Shown: piece by piece, positions 1 through 11,479 of the stretch | Position numbering within the stretch: position 1 is the first letter of the stretch | Layout of the letters: each line of letters starts with the position of its first letter | NCBI GenBank assembly: GCA_050084515.1 | Contig: CM114272.1 | Span: forward strand, 3,162,001-3,226,000 | Source: Blasia pusilla | Lineage: Eukaryota; Marchantiophyta; Marchantiopsida; Blasiales | Length of the DNA stretch: 64,000 nucleotides | Direction: 5' to 3' | Made by a program: the position numbers and the translations under genes | The notes under the pieces: generated by a model | Told to the model about the DNA's origin: nothing | The model's input: the letters and a program-made list of their open reading frames with translations, nothing else | The model's database searches: none

Positions 1-429
1 GGAGAAAAATGTTGTATGGATCATTGTCTGGGATGCACACATGAGTAGGAGAAGGCGACGAAAATGGGTAGAAGGCATAGAAGCAGGATTTGTCATCGCC
101 CTCTTGCCCAAATCCTTGTGAAAGGGAAGACAATAAATATAATTTGAACTTAAATTCTGAAATAGAAACATGGAGGAAAAGGAGATGACAAAAAAAAGTT
201 ACGAATGATCATATCCCTTGTATTGCCAAGGGATGTTGGAAGAATTTTTCCACTTAGTATAATATTTACAACGGCTATTTGTTCTTCTAGAGTACAATAA
301 TCAAAACCATTTCTAAATACCGCAATAAAAACCATCAAACATCCTCCACTCTCAATTTTTTGTCTCATGATATGGTCTCTTTCATACCTTCCCTCAACAT
401 TCACCCTACCTACTCCTGATTTTCCCATC

Positions 430-1400
430 TACATTGAATGGGTTAGGAATCTTGCGGTCCTAATTACCTTAATCGAGTATGTCTCAAGATTATTGGATGG
501 GGCCATTTTGAAAGACATGGAATGACTTCATTTGTTACTTCATCTAAAAGATCCCAAACGGTTTATGGGATTCTCTCCCAATTTTTTCTACGATGTCATT
601 CCTATCTTCATTACACTTGTCCTCCCACTTCAAAGGTTCTTACATTGGTTGGCTTCTTTTGACGCTTCTATCTTGGCAACTTTTAGTCAACTTCTTGGTG
701 TGAATATATTTGAGGAGGAGGATGGTGTTTTGGCTTTATAAAAATCTATCTTGCTTATTTATTTTAGAGGGATGGAACTTTCCTCCACATTCGTAATTGG
801 TCCCGCAACCTTTTCGGACAGTTGGCCGTTGATATCACCGATTATGGCTTCAAGATTTCTCCAAGGAGATACACCTATCTTGATGGATAATGTCGCCAAT
901 GTAGAGGAGTAGAACATGTTATTTCAACAAAAAGTGAGATCTGCCCGAGCTCTTCTTCCTCTTACTATACAAGGGATTCTACCCCCTTTTAGTCAATTGA
1001 CTACACAAGGGCTTCATCGACTTCAAAAGCATATCTCCGAGAATCTGCATCAAATAAACTTTTCCAGCATTCTCTCCGAGGCATCCTATGACGCTCATCG
1101 AGCTCGTCTGCATTCATGTGTGGGTACCGAAGCGGGGACGTGGCTTACTGCAAATCCCCTTATTCTTCCATTTCCTTTTCCTCGAATTATATTCTTGATT
1201 GCTTTGCGGTTACGCCTTGGAACTTGTTGCATTTTTTATGCATTTTCTCTTCTTTTTTATGCATTTTTTACACTATTTTTGAATATAGTACATTATATTT
1301 TTTTCCAAGTACTTACAAAATTTCGGACATTTGGATTTTAGGAGGAAATAAAACTAGCCGATTAAATTTGACATTTTCCTATTTATTTTGAATTATTTTG
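430..1400 (+). pseudogene. Decayed coding remnant, possibly from a non-LTR reverse transcriptase
   Basis: Two short open stretches (532-741 and 916-1341) lie in different frames and are separated by stops. The second ends in a segment reading roughly SEASYDAHRARLHSC, then AGTWLTANP. That resembles the carboxyl end of some plant LINE-type reverse transcriptases, but this is a resemblance from memory only. No YxDD motif, endonuclease or poly(A) tail is visible. The rest of the first 1.6 kb holds nothing I recognise. It could equally be a chance ORF. Confidence 0.2.
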
Positions 1401-1639
1401 TATGACCTCTCTAGAAAACCGGGAATGTCCCACGGATCAGTTCCCCGAACCTGCGTGATGAAAATAAAACCTGTCATGAAAAATAAACCCGGCAGCTATG
1501 GCTATACGCACATACCATGGCTCCCGGCTGCGACCTTTTCGGGCTGAACGATCAATGAAGCAAATGCAGCCTGTCCTAAATGATCTTCACTCGAATTCAT
1601 AGTAAACGTGGTGACAATCACTGAGAAAGACTTGTAAAG

Positions 1640-2064
1640 AAGCTTTTGCTTAGCTTACATCTGTACGCCAAGGTTGCTCCTGTGAGTGAGACCAAGCATT
1701 TCCGACAAGTCTGGAAACGCAAGATTCAGGTCCGTGAGTTTTATTTCAAACTGGAAACAGCTTTGCAATCACTCTCGGGAAGAACCACACAAATGACCTT
1801 TACACGAATCTGCCGAATGGTATCGATCCGAACCTAGCTGACAATAACCACCGCTCTTAGACTTGGACGCGTGAACTACCCACACAACCCACTGAATCAG
1901 TGCTCAAATTCCAGTTAGCGTGGACTCCTCGCACATCTCAAAAGTAGCTATTTAGAAAATCTGGCTCTAAATGAGTCACATCAGCCGCTACTCCCTCGAT
2001 CTATCAAGCTTTCAAGCTTGTCCTTGACAGCGAGCGTGTCCTTGAGCGCTGTCAGTTGCAAGAT
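1640..2064 (-). other. 3' UTR and downstream flank of DIR1
   Basis: This stretch follows the DIR1 stop codon on the minus strand. It is clearly homologous to the regions after DIR2 (about 6740-7205) and DIR4 (about 43600-44133), so the duplicated unit is larger than the coding sequence. On the minus strand an AATAAAA-type polyadenylation signal occurs near 1738-1746, and the same signal sits near 6890 and 43820 in the other copies. That suggests a 3' UTR of about 320 bases. ORFs inside it are chance. Confidence 0.5.
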
Positions 2065-2631
2065 CTAGAAGGCCTGGGATTCCTCGCGGACTTGGAAGTC
2101 TCCGGTAACCCTGAAAGTATTCTTCTCGAGCCTCTCGTACCTCACGACACCGCGAGCACCAGCAAGTCCTCTAGTTCCACCGACGATGGCTAGCTCAAGT
2201 TTCCTGCTTTCCTCTCCGCGACCTCGGTTCCACAAACCCCTCAGGTTTAGCTGGGCGTTGGCAAATCTCCTGTCTCCGTTGATCTCAGCGTTCTCACGGA
2301 ACTTAATGGTGGAAACCAGCTCGGCCTGGTTGTTATTGATAAAGAAATATAGTCCGCTGACATCGCCGATGCGCTCGGACTCACGCTCGGAATCCTGCTC
2401 CTGGGTCACCCGGTTCGAGTACACAAATCCCTTGCCTCGGTTGTTGTCCCTGTCGGCAAACATGCGTAGGCGCCCGCTGGACTCGGGTCCGAACACTTCC
2501 AGCTCGTTTTGGCTGGACTGATGCTCGAAGATTTCGAAGTGGACATTCCGGTCTCTGTCTGCCTGTACCAGGCATATGCTGGCAAGCAGCATGCAGCCGG
2601 CCAGAATCGAGAGCATGTTTCCTCGGGCCAT
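2065..2631 (-). CDS. DIR1, dirigent-like secreted protein
   Basis: The 188-residue product starts at MARGNML, with an obvious signal peptide ending near residue 24 (VQA|D), so it should enter the secretory pathway. The mature part is a predicted eight-stranded barrel of the dirigent/allene-oxide-cyclase-like type. Family landmarks are GFVYSNRV near residues 68-75, an FANAQLNLRG strand near 123-132, and ELAIVGGTRGLAGARGVV at 146-163, matching the dirigent signature VVGGTG.F..ARG. Known dirigent proteins steer stereoselective coupling of phenolic radicals or act in cell-wall lignification; the substrate here is unknown. I chose the ATG at 2631 because all paralogues begin MARG or MGRG there. 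An upstream in-frame ATG at 2667 lies at the end of the presumed 5' UTR intron. DIR2 differs at only a few residues. Confidence 0.88.
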   Translation of the reverse strand: MARGNMLSILAGCMLLASICLVQADRDRNVHFEIFEHQSSQNELEVFGPESSGRLRMFADRDNNRGKGFVYSNRVTQEQDSERESERIGDVSGLYFFINNNQAELVSTIKFRENAEINGDRRFANAQLNLRGLWNRGRGEESRKLELAIVGGTRGLAGARGVVRYERLEKNTFRVTGDFQVREESQAF

Positions 2632-2661
2632 AGTTACAACTGCGAAGACGAATTTAAGATC

Positions 2662-3040
2662 CTGCAAGAATCCACAAATGCGTATGGATGAGACTCCAAC
2701 TTCAAGATTGATTGTGCATATGAAGACATCAACCTAGAAGCATCAGTACACAGATGACGGAATAAACTAATCCAGAACGTGAGCATGAACTAGTAAAGAA
2801 AGAACTCAAATCTAGACAAGCCTATCGATCGCTCAAATTGAAACTAATAAAGCAAGAACGAAAATCTAGACAAGCCAATTGATCGCTCAAAAGCTAAGCT
2901 TTGGAAACGCAAACATGAAATAGTCATGTGCGATAAAAATAGCACGAATGACATCAAACGCTCACTTACTGTAGCAAACGCTCACTCCGAAGCTCTTGAT
3001 GATTTGGTGGAAAACGAACTCATGTGGCGAGCTATTTATA
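2662..3040 (-). promoter_or_regulatory. DIR1 promoter, untranslated exon 1 and 5' UTR intron
   Basis: On the minus strand a TATAAATA box lies at 3033-3040. A splice donor (GTAAGTGAG, at 2961-2969) and an acceptor (TTGCAG|GATC, boundary at 2661/2662) define an intron of about 308 bases, which ends 30 bases before the ATG. The same order of TATA, short exon, donor and TGCAG|GATC acceptor is found at all complete family members here, so I infer a conserved 5' UTR intron. Transcript data are not available to me. Confidence 0.6.
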
Positions 3041-3117
3041 CCCAGATTATCAAGCATGCGAATATTCCGGGGGCCTGCCAGAGAATTGAGGGTGGTGGCC
3101 CCTATGCTCCGGATGCG

Positions 3118-3156
3118 ACCAAGTGCTTGATCACTCTCCCGGATCAAGCACTTGGT
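3118..3156. repeat. Perfect 15-bp-arm hairpin upstream of DIR1
   Basis: The arm ACCAAGTGCTTGATC at 3118-3132 is exactly mirrored by GATCAAGCACTTGGT at 3142-3156 around a 9-base loop. It lies about 80 bases upstream of the DIR1 TATA box. DIR2 and DIR4 upstream regions have related flanking sequence but not this hairpin. Confidence 0.85.
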
Positions 3157-3159
3157 ACA

Positions 3160-3810
3160 GTGAACCTGGTCCTTGTTTTGCTGCGATTGAGGAGCATGCA
3201 AGAGAATTGAGGGAGCTGGCCCCTATGTATGTTAGTTAATCTTGAACCAATCAGCAACTAAGTTTGACTGACACAGACCGGATCTAAAATCAAACAGATT
3301 TCATTCAGATCTGATTTTGGGAGAAAACTGACAAATTCATAGCGTCCAGTCTTTACTAAGACTAGTAAGAATAAGAACGCCAGAGCTATGCATGGGCATC
3401 GCACACGATGGTGAAGAGATGTGTCCCATAAAATTTGAGCTTTTCTCTCAAAAGATCCCTGACATGACCAAGAATTATTCGTTTCCTAGGATACATCGCT
3501 CATAACCGGATATGCTGGAAATATGGAGAAGGGACAGAGTTGTTATCTATAAAGCATGATTCCCCAGTTCAGATTATACTTTCCACGGGTGGGTACGTGA
3601 AGTACGAACCTAGTATCACTCGCAAAGAAAATTCACAAAAAGTGCGGAAGTATATCTAATGTGAATACCAAATCACCGAAATAATCTGTCGAAAAGGAGT
3701 TTGGAGTCCCGTGGTCCCATCACGCAGACTTTTAGATCTCCATGTGAAGCAGATGCCCACGTCCATAAATAGCACACTAATAAAGACGATTTCCGTTTCA
3801 ACGAGCAGAC
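3160..3810. other. Intergenic region, no gene seen
   Basis: A phrase around AGAGAATTGAGG is repeated at about 3079-3092 and 3199-3212, and again upstream of DIR2 and DIR4 (8290, 8393, 45270). It is therefore part of the duplicated DIR upstream flank. No ORF with convincing coding character is visible. Confidence 0.5.
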
Positions 3811-3814
3811 TGGA

Positions 3815-5170
3815 GACCGTTCGTTGTTGGGCTTGACGTGCCGCGCATCGGAGTAAGTGGTGTTTGCCGTCTACGTCTGTCCCGATGGCAAGGATCCCAT
3901 CACCATCTTTGCAATTAAGTTATTTTACGCGGCGGAACTATGCCATCACAATCTTTTCAGGTGGATCACTTTACGCGGCGAAGCGTTCAGCGATCACATT
4001 CGTCTGTTTAAAAGATCCTCGGAGTGATTCGGTGAAATGCAACTCATCTTGTGGGTTATTTATAGCGCATTATCCTGAAGTATGCTGACTATTGTAAGAA
4101 TACTCCAGCGTAAAAAGAATCTCTAAGAGGTGGTAGGGATGGCTATTCGGGAAGCTCAAAAGAGGGTTCCAACTGCTTACATTTTACCCAGAGAGTACTG
4201 TGTTGCGGAAGAGAATCGAAGCGCGCAGGCCCATGCCTTGTCCAAGCATCCAGAGTTCGGCGGGCAGCGAAGTTTCAATAATGGTCCAGGGGAGCTTAGG
4301 GGTGCATATTGTAGGAGCTTAGATACTATGAAGAAGTCTAGTACTCAATCCACATTCTCCGTAACTCTGCTTTCCTCGAAAGGGCATGCGAGGTTGCAAA
4401 CTCCCATAATTCGTCGAGCTATGAGAGATGATGTAATATTTTTTACTCCCTTTAGTCTCGGTGCCCGGTATAGATTAGTGTCATGTTCAACACATTCAAT
4501 TATGGGTATTCCCAAGTCTATAGCCTCAGGTATTATTCCTAATGTTTTTCTGATATGGATGCTGAATGAAAAGTAATTAATCTTATCCATTCAGAAAACA
4601 ATCTAGTGGAGCAGCTAAGTTCCCGATAAAGATCCTGGGTTTCAATGGGAAATTTTCACCAACCTCGACACTTTCTAGTGTTTAAGAACTATTTCTTAAA
4701 ACACTAGAAAGTGTTGAGGTTGTTGGGAGTCAAAAATTGCATCCAAAATAATTTAGTATCCATTTTTAAATTTGAGTATTAAATTCATTTTGGGGGCAGT
4801 TAAGTGGTTGTGCATGTGGAGCAGGAAAAGCTTACCTGGACGCCCATGACGTTGCGCGCTCGTGTCAGCTCTATGTGCATGCTACAGATTTAGAGATACA
4901 ACTGACTGCATTCCAGAGCGTACTTGGTCCACTCATTGCCACATGCTGAGCGGTTGTCTCTACTACGTCTTAGGCGAAAGGAAACGTTGTGGTGTCCTTT
5001 CGGTATCTACCTTCAGGCTGCTACGTAAGGTGCAGGTGTGAGTTGTTGTTTTTGCATTGACACCATGCGAACTAAACGGCCCTTCCGGAGTAATGTGATT
5101 ACTCCACAAGACTTATGAATTGGATTTTCAGCACTTGTTACTGAAACGAAATAAGAGAAACCTAAAAAAC
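3815..5170. repeat. Block U copy 1 (decayed, unidentified)
   Basis: Segments here match, with many changes, segments at 9800-11160, 46360-46640 and 49540-50690. Examples are the stretch at about 4810-4940 versus 10690-10815, and 3815-3890 versus 46365-46440. On either strand only short interrupted frames are present (such as 4130-4576, plus strand), and I recognise no domain. Two copies of a GATCAC-TTTACGCGGCG-type motif lie at about 3915-3995. I read the block as an old co-duplicated neighbour of the DIR genes that has lost coding capacity. Confidence 0.45.
4659..4726. repeat. Long imperfect hairpin in block U
   Basis: The left arm (CCAACCTCGACACTTTCTAG followed by TGTTTAAGA) and the right arm (TCTTAAAACACTAGAAAG followed by TGTTGAGGTTGTTGG) pair over about 30 bases with a short loop and few mismatches. 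The related sequence at about 50624-50660 contains only one arm plus a diverged partner, so the hairpin is copy-specific. Confidence 0.8.
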
Positions 5171-6740
5171 TGTAAAAATCAGAGTCGCGTACTGTTTTGA
5201 AAATGAGCCTCCGTTCAAAAGATAGGCCTAAGTTAACTAATTAGGAATGAGCGATCACAGCCTTTTGGTAATCGCTCACTGTACGCGGCTAAACGTTGAG
5301 ACCATGCTAGTAAGAGAATTTTTCGTCAGAGTACGATGTCCGAAAACTCTTAAAAAAAATTTAAATTTTCATTCCTCTTAAATCCGGAGTCAATCCTTTC
5401 GAATAAATGATTCCTAATCATGGACTCCCCGAGGAGACAAGCCGATTACAAATTTATCAACCCTATTTAGTATTCTCTATATTTCTTGATTTGCAAAGAG
5501 ATTGCAGTGTGGCAGATACAATTTTCTAAAATAAATATTTATTGCTATGCACGGGACACTTTTCTTCATATTCGCCTCAGTTAATTTCATATCCGTAAAA
5601 ATAACAACAGAATCTACAGATATCTTTCTGCCTACGACTTATTTGTTGCATAGGTAGTGGGGTGGAATTATTTGTGAGCCTAGTTTTATTGGAAGAATGT
5701 ACTATTTCACATAAATTTAATTGTACAAAGTATCCATTAACCCACTACTATACTAGAAAAGTTTTCTAAAACAACTCCACCGTTTGCTAGCCAAACTTTG
5801 CAGGGAAAACTGATCATTAATGAAAGCTCAGAGCGGATCTGATTTATAATGGAAGCTCAGAGCGGATCCACCGTATGTATGTATGTTCTCTATTGTTTTT
5901 ATTCCTATACACCTATGTATTTTCCCTATTGTTTGTATTTGTATACACCTGGGAAGTGAACAAAGATGCAGAGTGGATTTGAGTGTTTAACTATAGGTAA
6001 GTAGTCCATTGCCACATAGGCTGTTGTTTGTCATACTACGCTTGTGAGAATGATACTACATTTTCTTAAATACGTATCCTAAGTAGATGAAATTTGTATA
6101 GGTACGATTGAGTGACTTTTTTTTCCGAGGTTCATTCTAAATTTCAAGGGTACGCGGACGTGAATTGCAAAAAAGATACCAGTGGGGACAAAGTAAACAT
6201 AGAACGATTAAAATTTAAATCTAATATATTACATAATAAAGAGGAGGGGGCGTTTAAGACAGCCTCCACTTAGGGCTTCCCGACGATGTCAAAATTGGAT
6301 TACCCGGCTTGGGTTCCCGCTGCAAGAAAACCTTTTGGAAGATCGTTCAAATTCACGCGCTACACGTGAGTGGAATATCGTGACAATCATGAAAGTGCAA
6401 TTTAAAATCAATAAAACTTGTAAAGAGGCCTTCTTCAGCTTACATCTCCACGCTAACATTACCGCTCCTCCCATATGACCGTAGCACTCTCCTGGAATTT
6501 GGGCCCTACCCAAAACAAAATTCTTTCTTATTTTTCATTTTACCAACTTTGTAGAGTGCAGATGAAGATTTTGGATTTCAGAATGTAGTGGCTGACGATG
6601 TTGTAGGGTACGAGGTCAGTGGGTCTGAAATTTCTTGGATGACAAATAAACCCGTCACCTAACTTAGCCATGGCTGCGGGTAGATTTGTGCGCGTATATC
6701 ATGGTTTCCGCTGCAACCTTTTGACTGATGAACGTTGGGT
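5171..6740. other. Intergenic region, no gene seen
   Basis: The DNA is AT-rich with no convincing ORF. A 20-base phrase (AAGCTCAGAGCGGATC) is duplicated near 5823 and 5850. A related pair of phrases with TATACACCT lies near 5890-5952. The last 150 bases merge into the conserved 3' flank of DIR2. Confidence 0.5.
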
Positions 6741-7205
6741 ATATGATGATGTGGTTACAATCACTTTGACTGAATGAAACTTGTTGCTAAGCCTACATCT
6801 GCACGCTGACGTTGCTTCTGTAAGTGAGTGAAACCAATAAATTTCGACCAAGAACAGGCAGCTCAGAACTTTAAATTCATGTCCGTGAGTTTTATTTCCA
6901 ACTGGCGACAGTTTCCCAAGATCTTCTCTCCATCACTCACGGGAAGCAACACCAACGTTTACACGAATCCGCCAAACGACATCGATCCGAAACTATCTCA
7001 CCTGAACCACCGCTCTTAGACTTTCTTGGGAGCCGGAACTACCCGCACGACCAACCTACTCAATGCTCAAGTTCCATTAAACATCGACTCCTCGCATATC
7101 TCAAAAGCAGCAGTCTTTTAGAGATGTGACTCTAAATGATTCACACATCAGCGGCCTACTCCCACGATCTATCATGCCTTCGAGCTAGCCTGTCAGTTGC
7201 AGGAT

Positions 7206-7772
7206 CTAGAAGGACGGGGATTCCTCGCGAACTTGGAAGTCCCCGGTAACCCTGAAAGTATTCTTCTCGAGCCTCTCGTACCTCACGACACCGCGAGCAC
7301 CAGCAAGTCCTCTGGTTCCACCGACGATGGCTAGCTCAAGTTTCCTGCTTTCCTCTCCGCGACTTCGGTTCCACAAACCCCTCAGGTTTAGCTGGGCGTT
7401 GGCAAATCTCCTGTCTCCGTTGATCTCAGCGTTCTCACGGAACTTAATGGTGGAAACCAGCTCGGCCTGGTTGTTATTGATGAAGAAATACAGTCCGCTG
7501 ACATCGCCGATGCGCTCGGACTCACGCTCGGAATCCTGCTCCTGGGTCACCCGGTTCGAGTACACAAATCCCTTGCCTCGGTTGTTGTCCCTGTCGGCAA
7601 ACATCCGTAGGCGCCCGATGGACTCGGGTCCGAACACTTCCAGCTCGTTTTGGCTGGACTGATGCTCGAAGATTTCGAAGTGGACGTTCCGGTCTCTGTC
7701 TGCCTGTACCAGGCATATGCTGGCAAGCAGCATGCAGCCGGCCAGAATCGAGAGCATGTTTCCTCGGGCCAT
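7206..7772 (-). CDS. DIR2, dirigent-like secreted protein, recent duplicate of DIR1
   Basis: This 188-residue protein is nearly identical to DIR1: same MARGNMLSILAGCMLL signal peptide, same ELAIVGGTRGLAGARG motif near residues 146-161, with only a handful of substitutions (for example SIG for SSG near residue 52, and ending SPSF instead of SQAF). I use the ATG at 7772. The frame stays open upstream to 7970, but that part crosses the presumed intron and is not conserved in the other paralogues. The duplication spans the gene, its 3' flank (about 6740-7205 versus 1560-2064) and its promoter, about 5.1 kb apart. Function is as for the dirigent family, probably extracellular; substrate unknown. 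Confidence 0.88.
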   Translation of the reverse strand: MARGNMLSILAGCMLLASICLVQADRDRNVHFEIFEHQSSQNELEVFGPESIGRLRMFADRDNNRGKGFVYSNRVTQEQDSERESERIGDVSGLYFFINNNQAELVSTIKFRENAEINGDRRFANAQLNLRGLWNRSRGEESRKLELAIVGGTRGLAGARGVVRYERLEKNTFRVTGDFQVREESPSF

Positions 7773-7802
7773 AGTTACAACTGTGAAGACGAACTTAAGA
7801 TC

Positions 7803-8131
7803 CTGCAAGAATCCAGAAATGCGTATGGATGAGACTCCAACTTCAAGATTGATTGTGCATATGAAGACATCAAGAATCAGTATACAGATGACGGAATAAA
7901 CTAGTCCAGAACGTGAGCAGGAACTAGTAAAGAAAGAACTCAAATCAAGACAAGCATATCGATCCCTCAAACTAAAACCAAAGGCCTATGAAGGCAAACA
8001 GGAAAAAGTCATGAGCGATGAAAATAGCACGAAAGAATTGAAGACTCCCTTACTGATGTGGTATGCCAGGAATGTCTCCAAAGCTCTTGATGATCCTGTG
8101 GAAAACACACTCGTCTGGCGAACTATTTATA
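7803..8131 (-). promoter_or_regulatory. DIR2 promoter and 5' UTR intron
   Basis: On the minus strand the TATA box is at 8124-8131 and the acceptor TTGCAG|GATC has its boundary at 7802/7803. The donor region reads CAGTAAGGGAG near 8048-8055. The downstream GTGAGCG seen in other members has changed to GGGAGTC, so the GTAAG at 8049-8053 is the likely donor here. Confidence 0.5.
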
Positions 8132-8249
8132 CACACACTAGCGAGGTAAGAATATTCCCATGCCCATGCAGTTCACGTGAGCCAATAAGAAAGTTCGTTC
8201 ACACCCTGTGGAACTCTCAGTGTAGATTAAGCAGTTCAGCATAGAACAG

Positions 8250-9800
8250 TGAATTTGGTTCTTATTTTGCTGCAATTGTGAAGCATGCAAGAGAATTGAG
8301 GCTGCTGGCTTATGCACAGGTTATTTCATTAGAGAACATGCACTTGTTACAGTGTACCTACACCTTTTTTTCTGCAATTGTGAAGCATCCGAGAGAATTG
8401 AGGGTACCAGCCTCTATATTTGTTATTTCAGATTAACCAATCAGCAGCCAGATCTGAACTCAAACAGATTTGAGTCAGAACCGAGTTAGCAATCGAGCGG
8501 AGGAGGAAAACTGACTCAAACTTATTGCATAAAGAGTTTACCCAGATACGAAAAAAAAGGGGGATAAAAATTTGAGAACGATTTATGCACTTTACATCAT
8601 AGATAGGACTTACGCGTGACGGAGAATTGCATCATATTAACGTCTGACAATGTACGGCCCTGTCTAAACTCCACTATCCTGACAAATCTGGAATTACAAA
8701 TGAGCTATCATCAAATTTTAGCCTCTCTTAAAAAGAATCTCTGACTTGCTCGTTAGATCAAGAACTAGGATACATCGCTCATAGCAGGATAAAGTGGATA
8801 TATTGATAAGGAAAAAATTTATAATCTAGAAAGTATTCTTCCCCAGAAGATCATACTTTCTACCGGACCCTCGATTTCAAACCGGCGCAGTAAGTCGGTC
8901 GATTCGTGGGTACGCGTAGTCACAAGCTTTACCACGCGGAAAGAAAACTTTAAAACGTATGGAAGTATATCTGATGTCAGATAGCAAATCGCTGAGAATA
9001 ATCCCGAAAAGAAAAAGAATTATGAGTCCCGCAGTCAAATCCGGCTGACTAGTTAAAGATTTCCATCGGAAGAGCTGCCCACGTCCAGAAATAACATTAT
9101 AGTAAAGAAGATTTCCGTTTCATCCATCGTCACAACGCTACGAACCCACACCTTATCCTAATCGTCAGGACTTCAGAGGGCTCCCAAGCCAATCAATTGT
9201 TTACCAGATTAACCACCAGATTAATTGTTTATCTTTGTAACCTCTTATTTCTTAACTTTGAAAAACTATAACCTGAAAACCCCCCCGTCTAAGGTCATCT
9301 TTCTTTAAAGTTATTAACTTTATGTTCAAGTCTATATCTTTGAAGTTATTAGCTTTATATTTGAATTTAGAGATGGAAGTCTATGGGTGAATGACCCCTT
9401 TAACCCATTGAAAGCCATTAATCCATCGACTTCCATCTTACATACTTGTAAATACCCCTTTTACTTATCGAGGTTGTCTTCGATAACCTAGTATGGTTTC
9501 ATATGAGGTTATAGAAGACATGCATATGCAGCGTATCCAACAAAACTAAGTGGGATACGCTCCATATGACCTCAAAGGTTTTTTTATTGAGAACGTTTAC
9601 TTTTATTGAGAAAACTATTTAAAAAAATACTTCTCGCTAATCCGTGAACTTCACTGTTGTAACCTGAACCCACTTTGAGGTTACGTGACTCTGCCAGGCA
9701 TACTTTGAGGTTACGTGACTCTGCCAGGCATACATGGACAGCCATGGGCCCGCATGCCTCACCTCCGTTCGTTAATAAGTACGAACGGGGAAGACGTACC
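8250..9800. other. Intergenic region with a 30-bp tandem duplication
   Basis: No convincing gene. A perfect 30-bp tandem duplication beginning ACTTTGAGGTTACGTG occupies 9672-9701 and 9702-9731. Short AT-rich repeats (GAAGTTATTAGCTTTAT-like) lie at 9305-9370. Upstream phrases around GAGAATTGAGG near 8290 and 8393 are shared with the upstream flanks of DIR1 and DIR4. Confidence 0.55.
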
Positions 9801-9819
9801 TTTGCTTAAATCATTGATC

Positions 9820-11160
9820 TGCCACTTCTATTCACACCCCTCTGTAACGGCTCTAGCCTAGCTAGCAGATGGCACATCTATGTCCGTTTTTCGAGCTTTG
9901 TGTGATGATTTGTAGGATATCATGGGGTGGCTTTGACTCCTTGTAGCGTACAAACAATGAACGGACATCTAACCCAGCTTACAATATTGCATGATCCAAC
10001 CTCCATCGTTGTCTCACACGAAATCGGTCAGATCTTGAGCTACGAGATTACCTGCGAACACATTGGAAACTTCTTGGCAAACTTGACTTCCGACAAGAAA
10101 ACCCAAATTCTGGACTTCGTGCGATGGTCACTCCGGTTGGTGTGGACGGCTTGAAGGCCCTCCCCGGTGATGTATCCACTGCTTGATCAAGTTCCTACCG
10201 GGACCATCTACGCTAACGCTCTTCACTTTTATCCCGGACTTAATGAGCTCCAGTAATCCATCCAACGGACTTTGCACATCAGTCTTGGTTCCTCGGAAAT
10301 ATCTTGTCCAGAAGTTGAATCCCAGAGAAACCTTCGTGTAGGTCTGCAACAATAGAGATAAATATCCGCCAGTAAAGATCGTGGTCAAACTAATCAGGTT
10401 TCTGCGCATCCGTTCTAAGTATTGTCAAAAAGTGGTCCTGTTGGGGCCGCTTAGCTCACATGGTGTTCATCCCAAATACAACTTCTTGCACCTCCCGCTG
10501 TATCATACGGAAAGACGCCACTTAATTTTCTTTCTGACGTGCCTAGAACTTACTGGAGTCCACTGCGGATATTCATGCCTATCATGCGCAACTGAAAACT
10601 GAAAGCTCCGAGGATATATTGTTGGGAGAGTACCCGGTAATAAATTTCTGTGTTCTAATCTCATTTCGGGGCAGTTGGGTGGTTCTGCGTGCATGCGGAG
10701 CAGGAAAAACTCAACTGGACTCCCATGACGTTGCGCGCTCGTGTCAGCTCGACGTGCATGCGACAGATTTAGAGATACGTCTGACTGTCTTCCACAGTGT
10801 ACTTGGTCCAGCGATCTTAGTATAGCGGACATGCTGAGCGAATATCAGCGTTTGTCTCTTCTAGGTTCCGGGCCCGTCGAAATGAAAACGTTGCGGCGTC
10901 TTTCCGTCTCATTCTACGTTTAGGCCGCTAAATGAGGTGCGAGTTGGTTTTTTTGGATACAAGGGGAGCTAAGCGGCCCAACCGGAGGAATGTAGCTGAC
11001 GACTTTTCGACGAGACTTAGTTCGAACCATCCTGAATGCTTTTCCTTTCCGAGATAGTGATGGAATAGTGTGTTTGCTGTTATGAATTGGAGTTTCAGAG
11101 CTTGTTAGTGCAACGAAATAAGAGTAAATTCTGAAAAAGAACATCCGATACATAAAGAAG
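9820..11160. repeat. Block U copy 2 with a minus-strand ORF remnant
   Basis: This copy is homologous to 49540-50690 and in part to 3815-5170. The longest reasonable frame is on the minus strand at 10128-10409 (93 codons, with a segment LQTYTKVSLGFNFW then RYFRGTK). I do not recognise it. The matching region near 50000-50160 is broken in the same frame, so this is probably a pseudogene. The copy is useful as an outgroup: it lacks the perfect hairpins found at 49550 and 49691. Confidence 0.4.
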
Positions 11161-11274
11161 CCTAAGTAGAACTAGGTAGAAATGAGATAGGGCTCGCTCC
11201 AAAATAGAAAGGGTTTCCTAATGTACGATTGAAACTCCGTCAATTTGACGCTCAATTCAGGTCCAGACATGGAA

Positions 11275-11475
11275 CTACCTCCGAAGCATTCCATTAGACA
11301 GATCGATCACGACGTCGAAGCGGGTGATTGGCAATCGAACCAGATCCATGTTGGACCCGATTAACTTAACCACGCCCTTCACGGGCGCATATTTACGGCG
11401 GTTATTGCAGACATGAGGCAGACCTACACGAAGGTATCTCTGGGATGCAAATTGTGGACCAGACATCTCCGAGGA
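11275..11475 (+). pseudogene. Inverted partial copy of the block U ORF
   Basis: Read on the plus strand, about 11408-11470 encodes RQTYTKVSLGCKLW then RHLRGTK. This is a clear relative of the minus-strand segment LQTYTKVSLGFNFW...RYFRGTK encoded near 10285-10350. The two copies are therefore in inverted orientation about 1 kb apart. Conservation at protein level suggests a once-real coding exon of unknown family. The surrounding frame is interrupted by stops. Confidence 0.35.
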
Positions 11476-11479
11476 ACCA

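Noticed and set aside
2186-2521. Plus-strand ORFs antisense to DIR1, DIR2, DIR3, DIR4 and DIR6 (for example 111 codons at 2186 and 7327)
   Set aside because: They mirror the conserved coding sequence on the other strand, recur only because the genes are paralogous, and have no independent domain.
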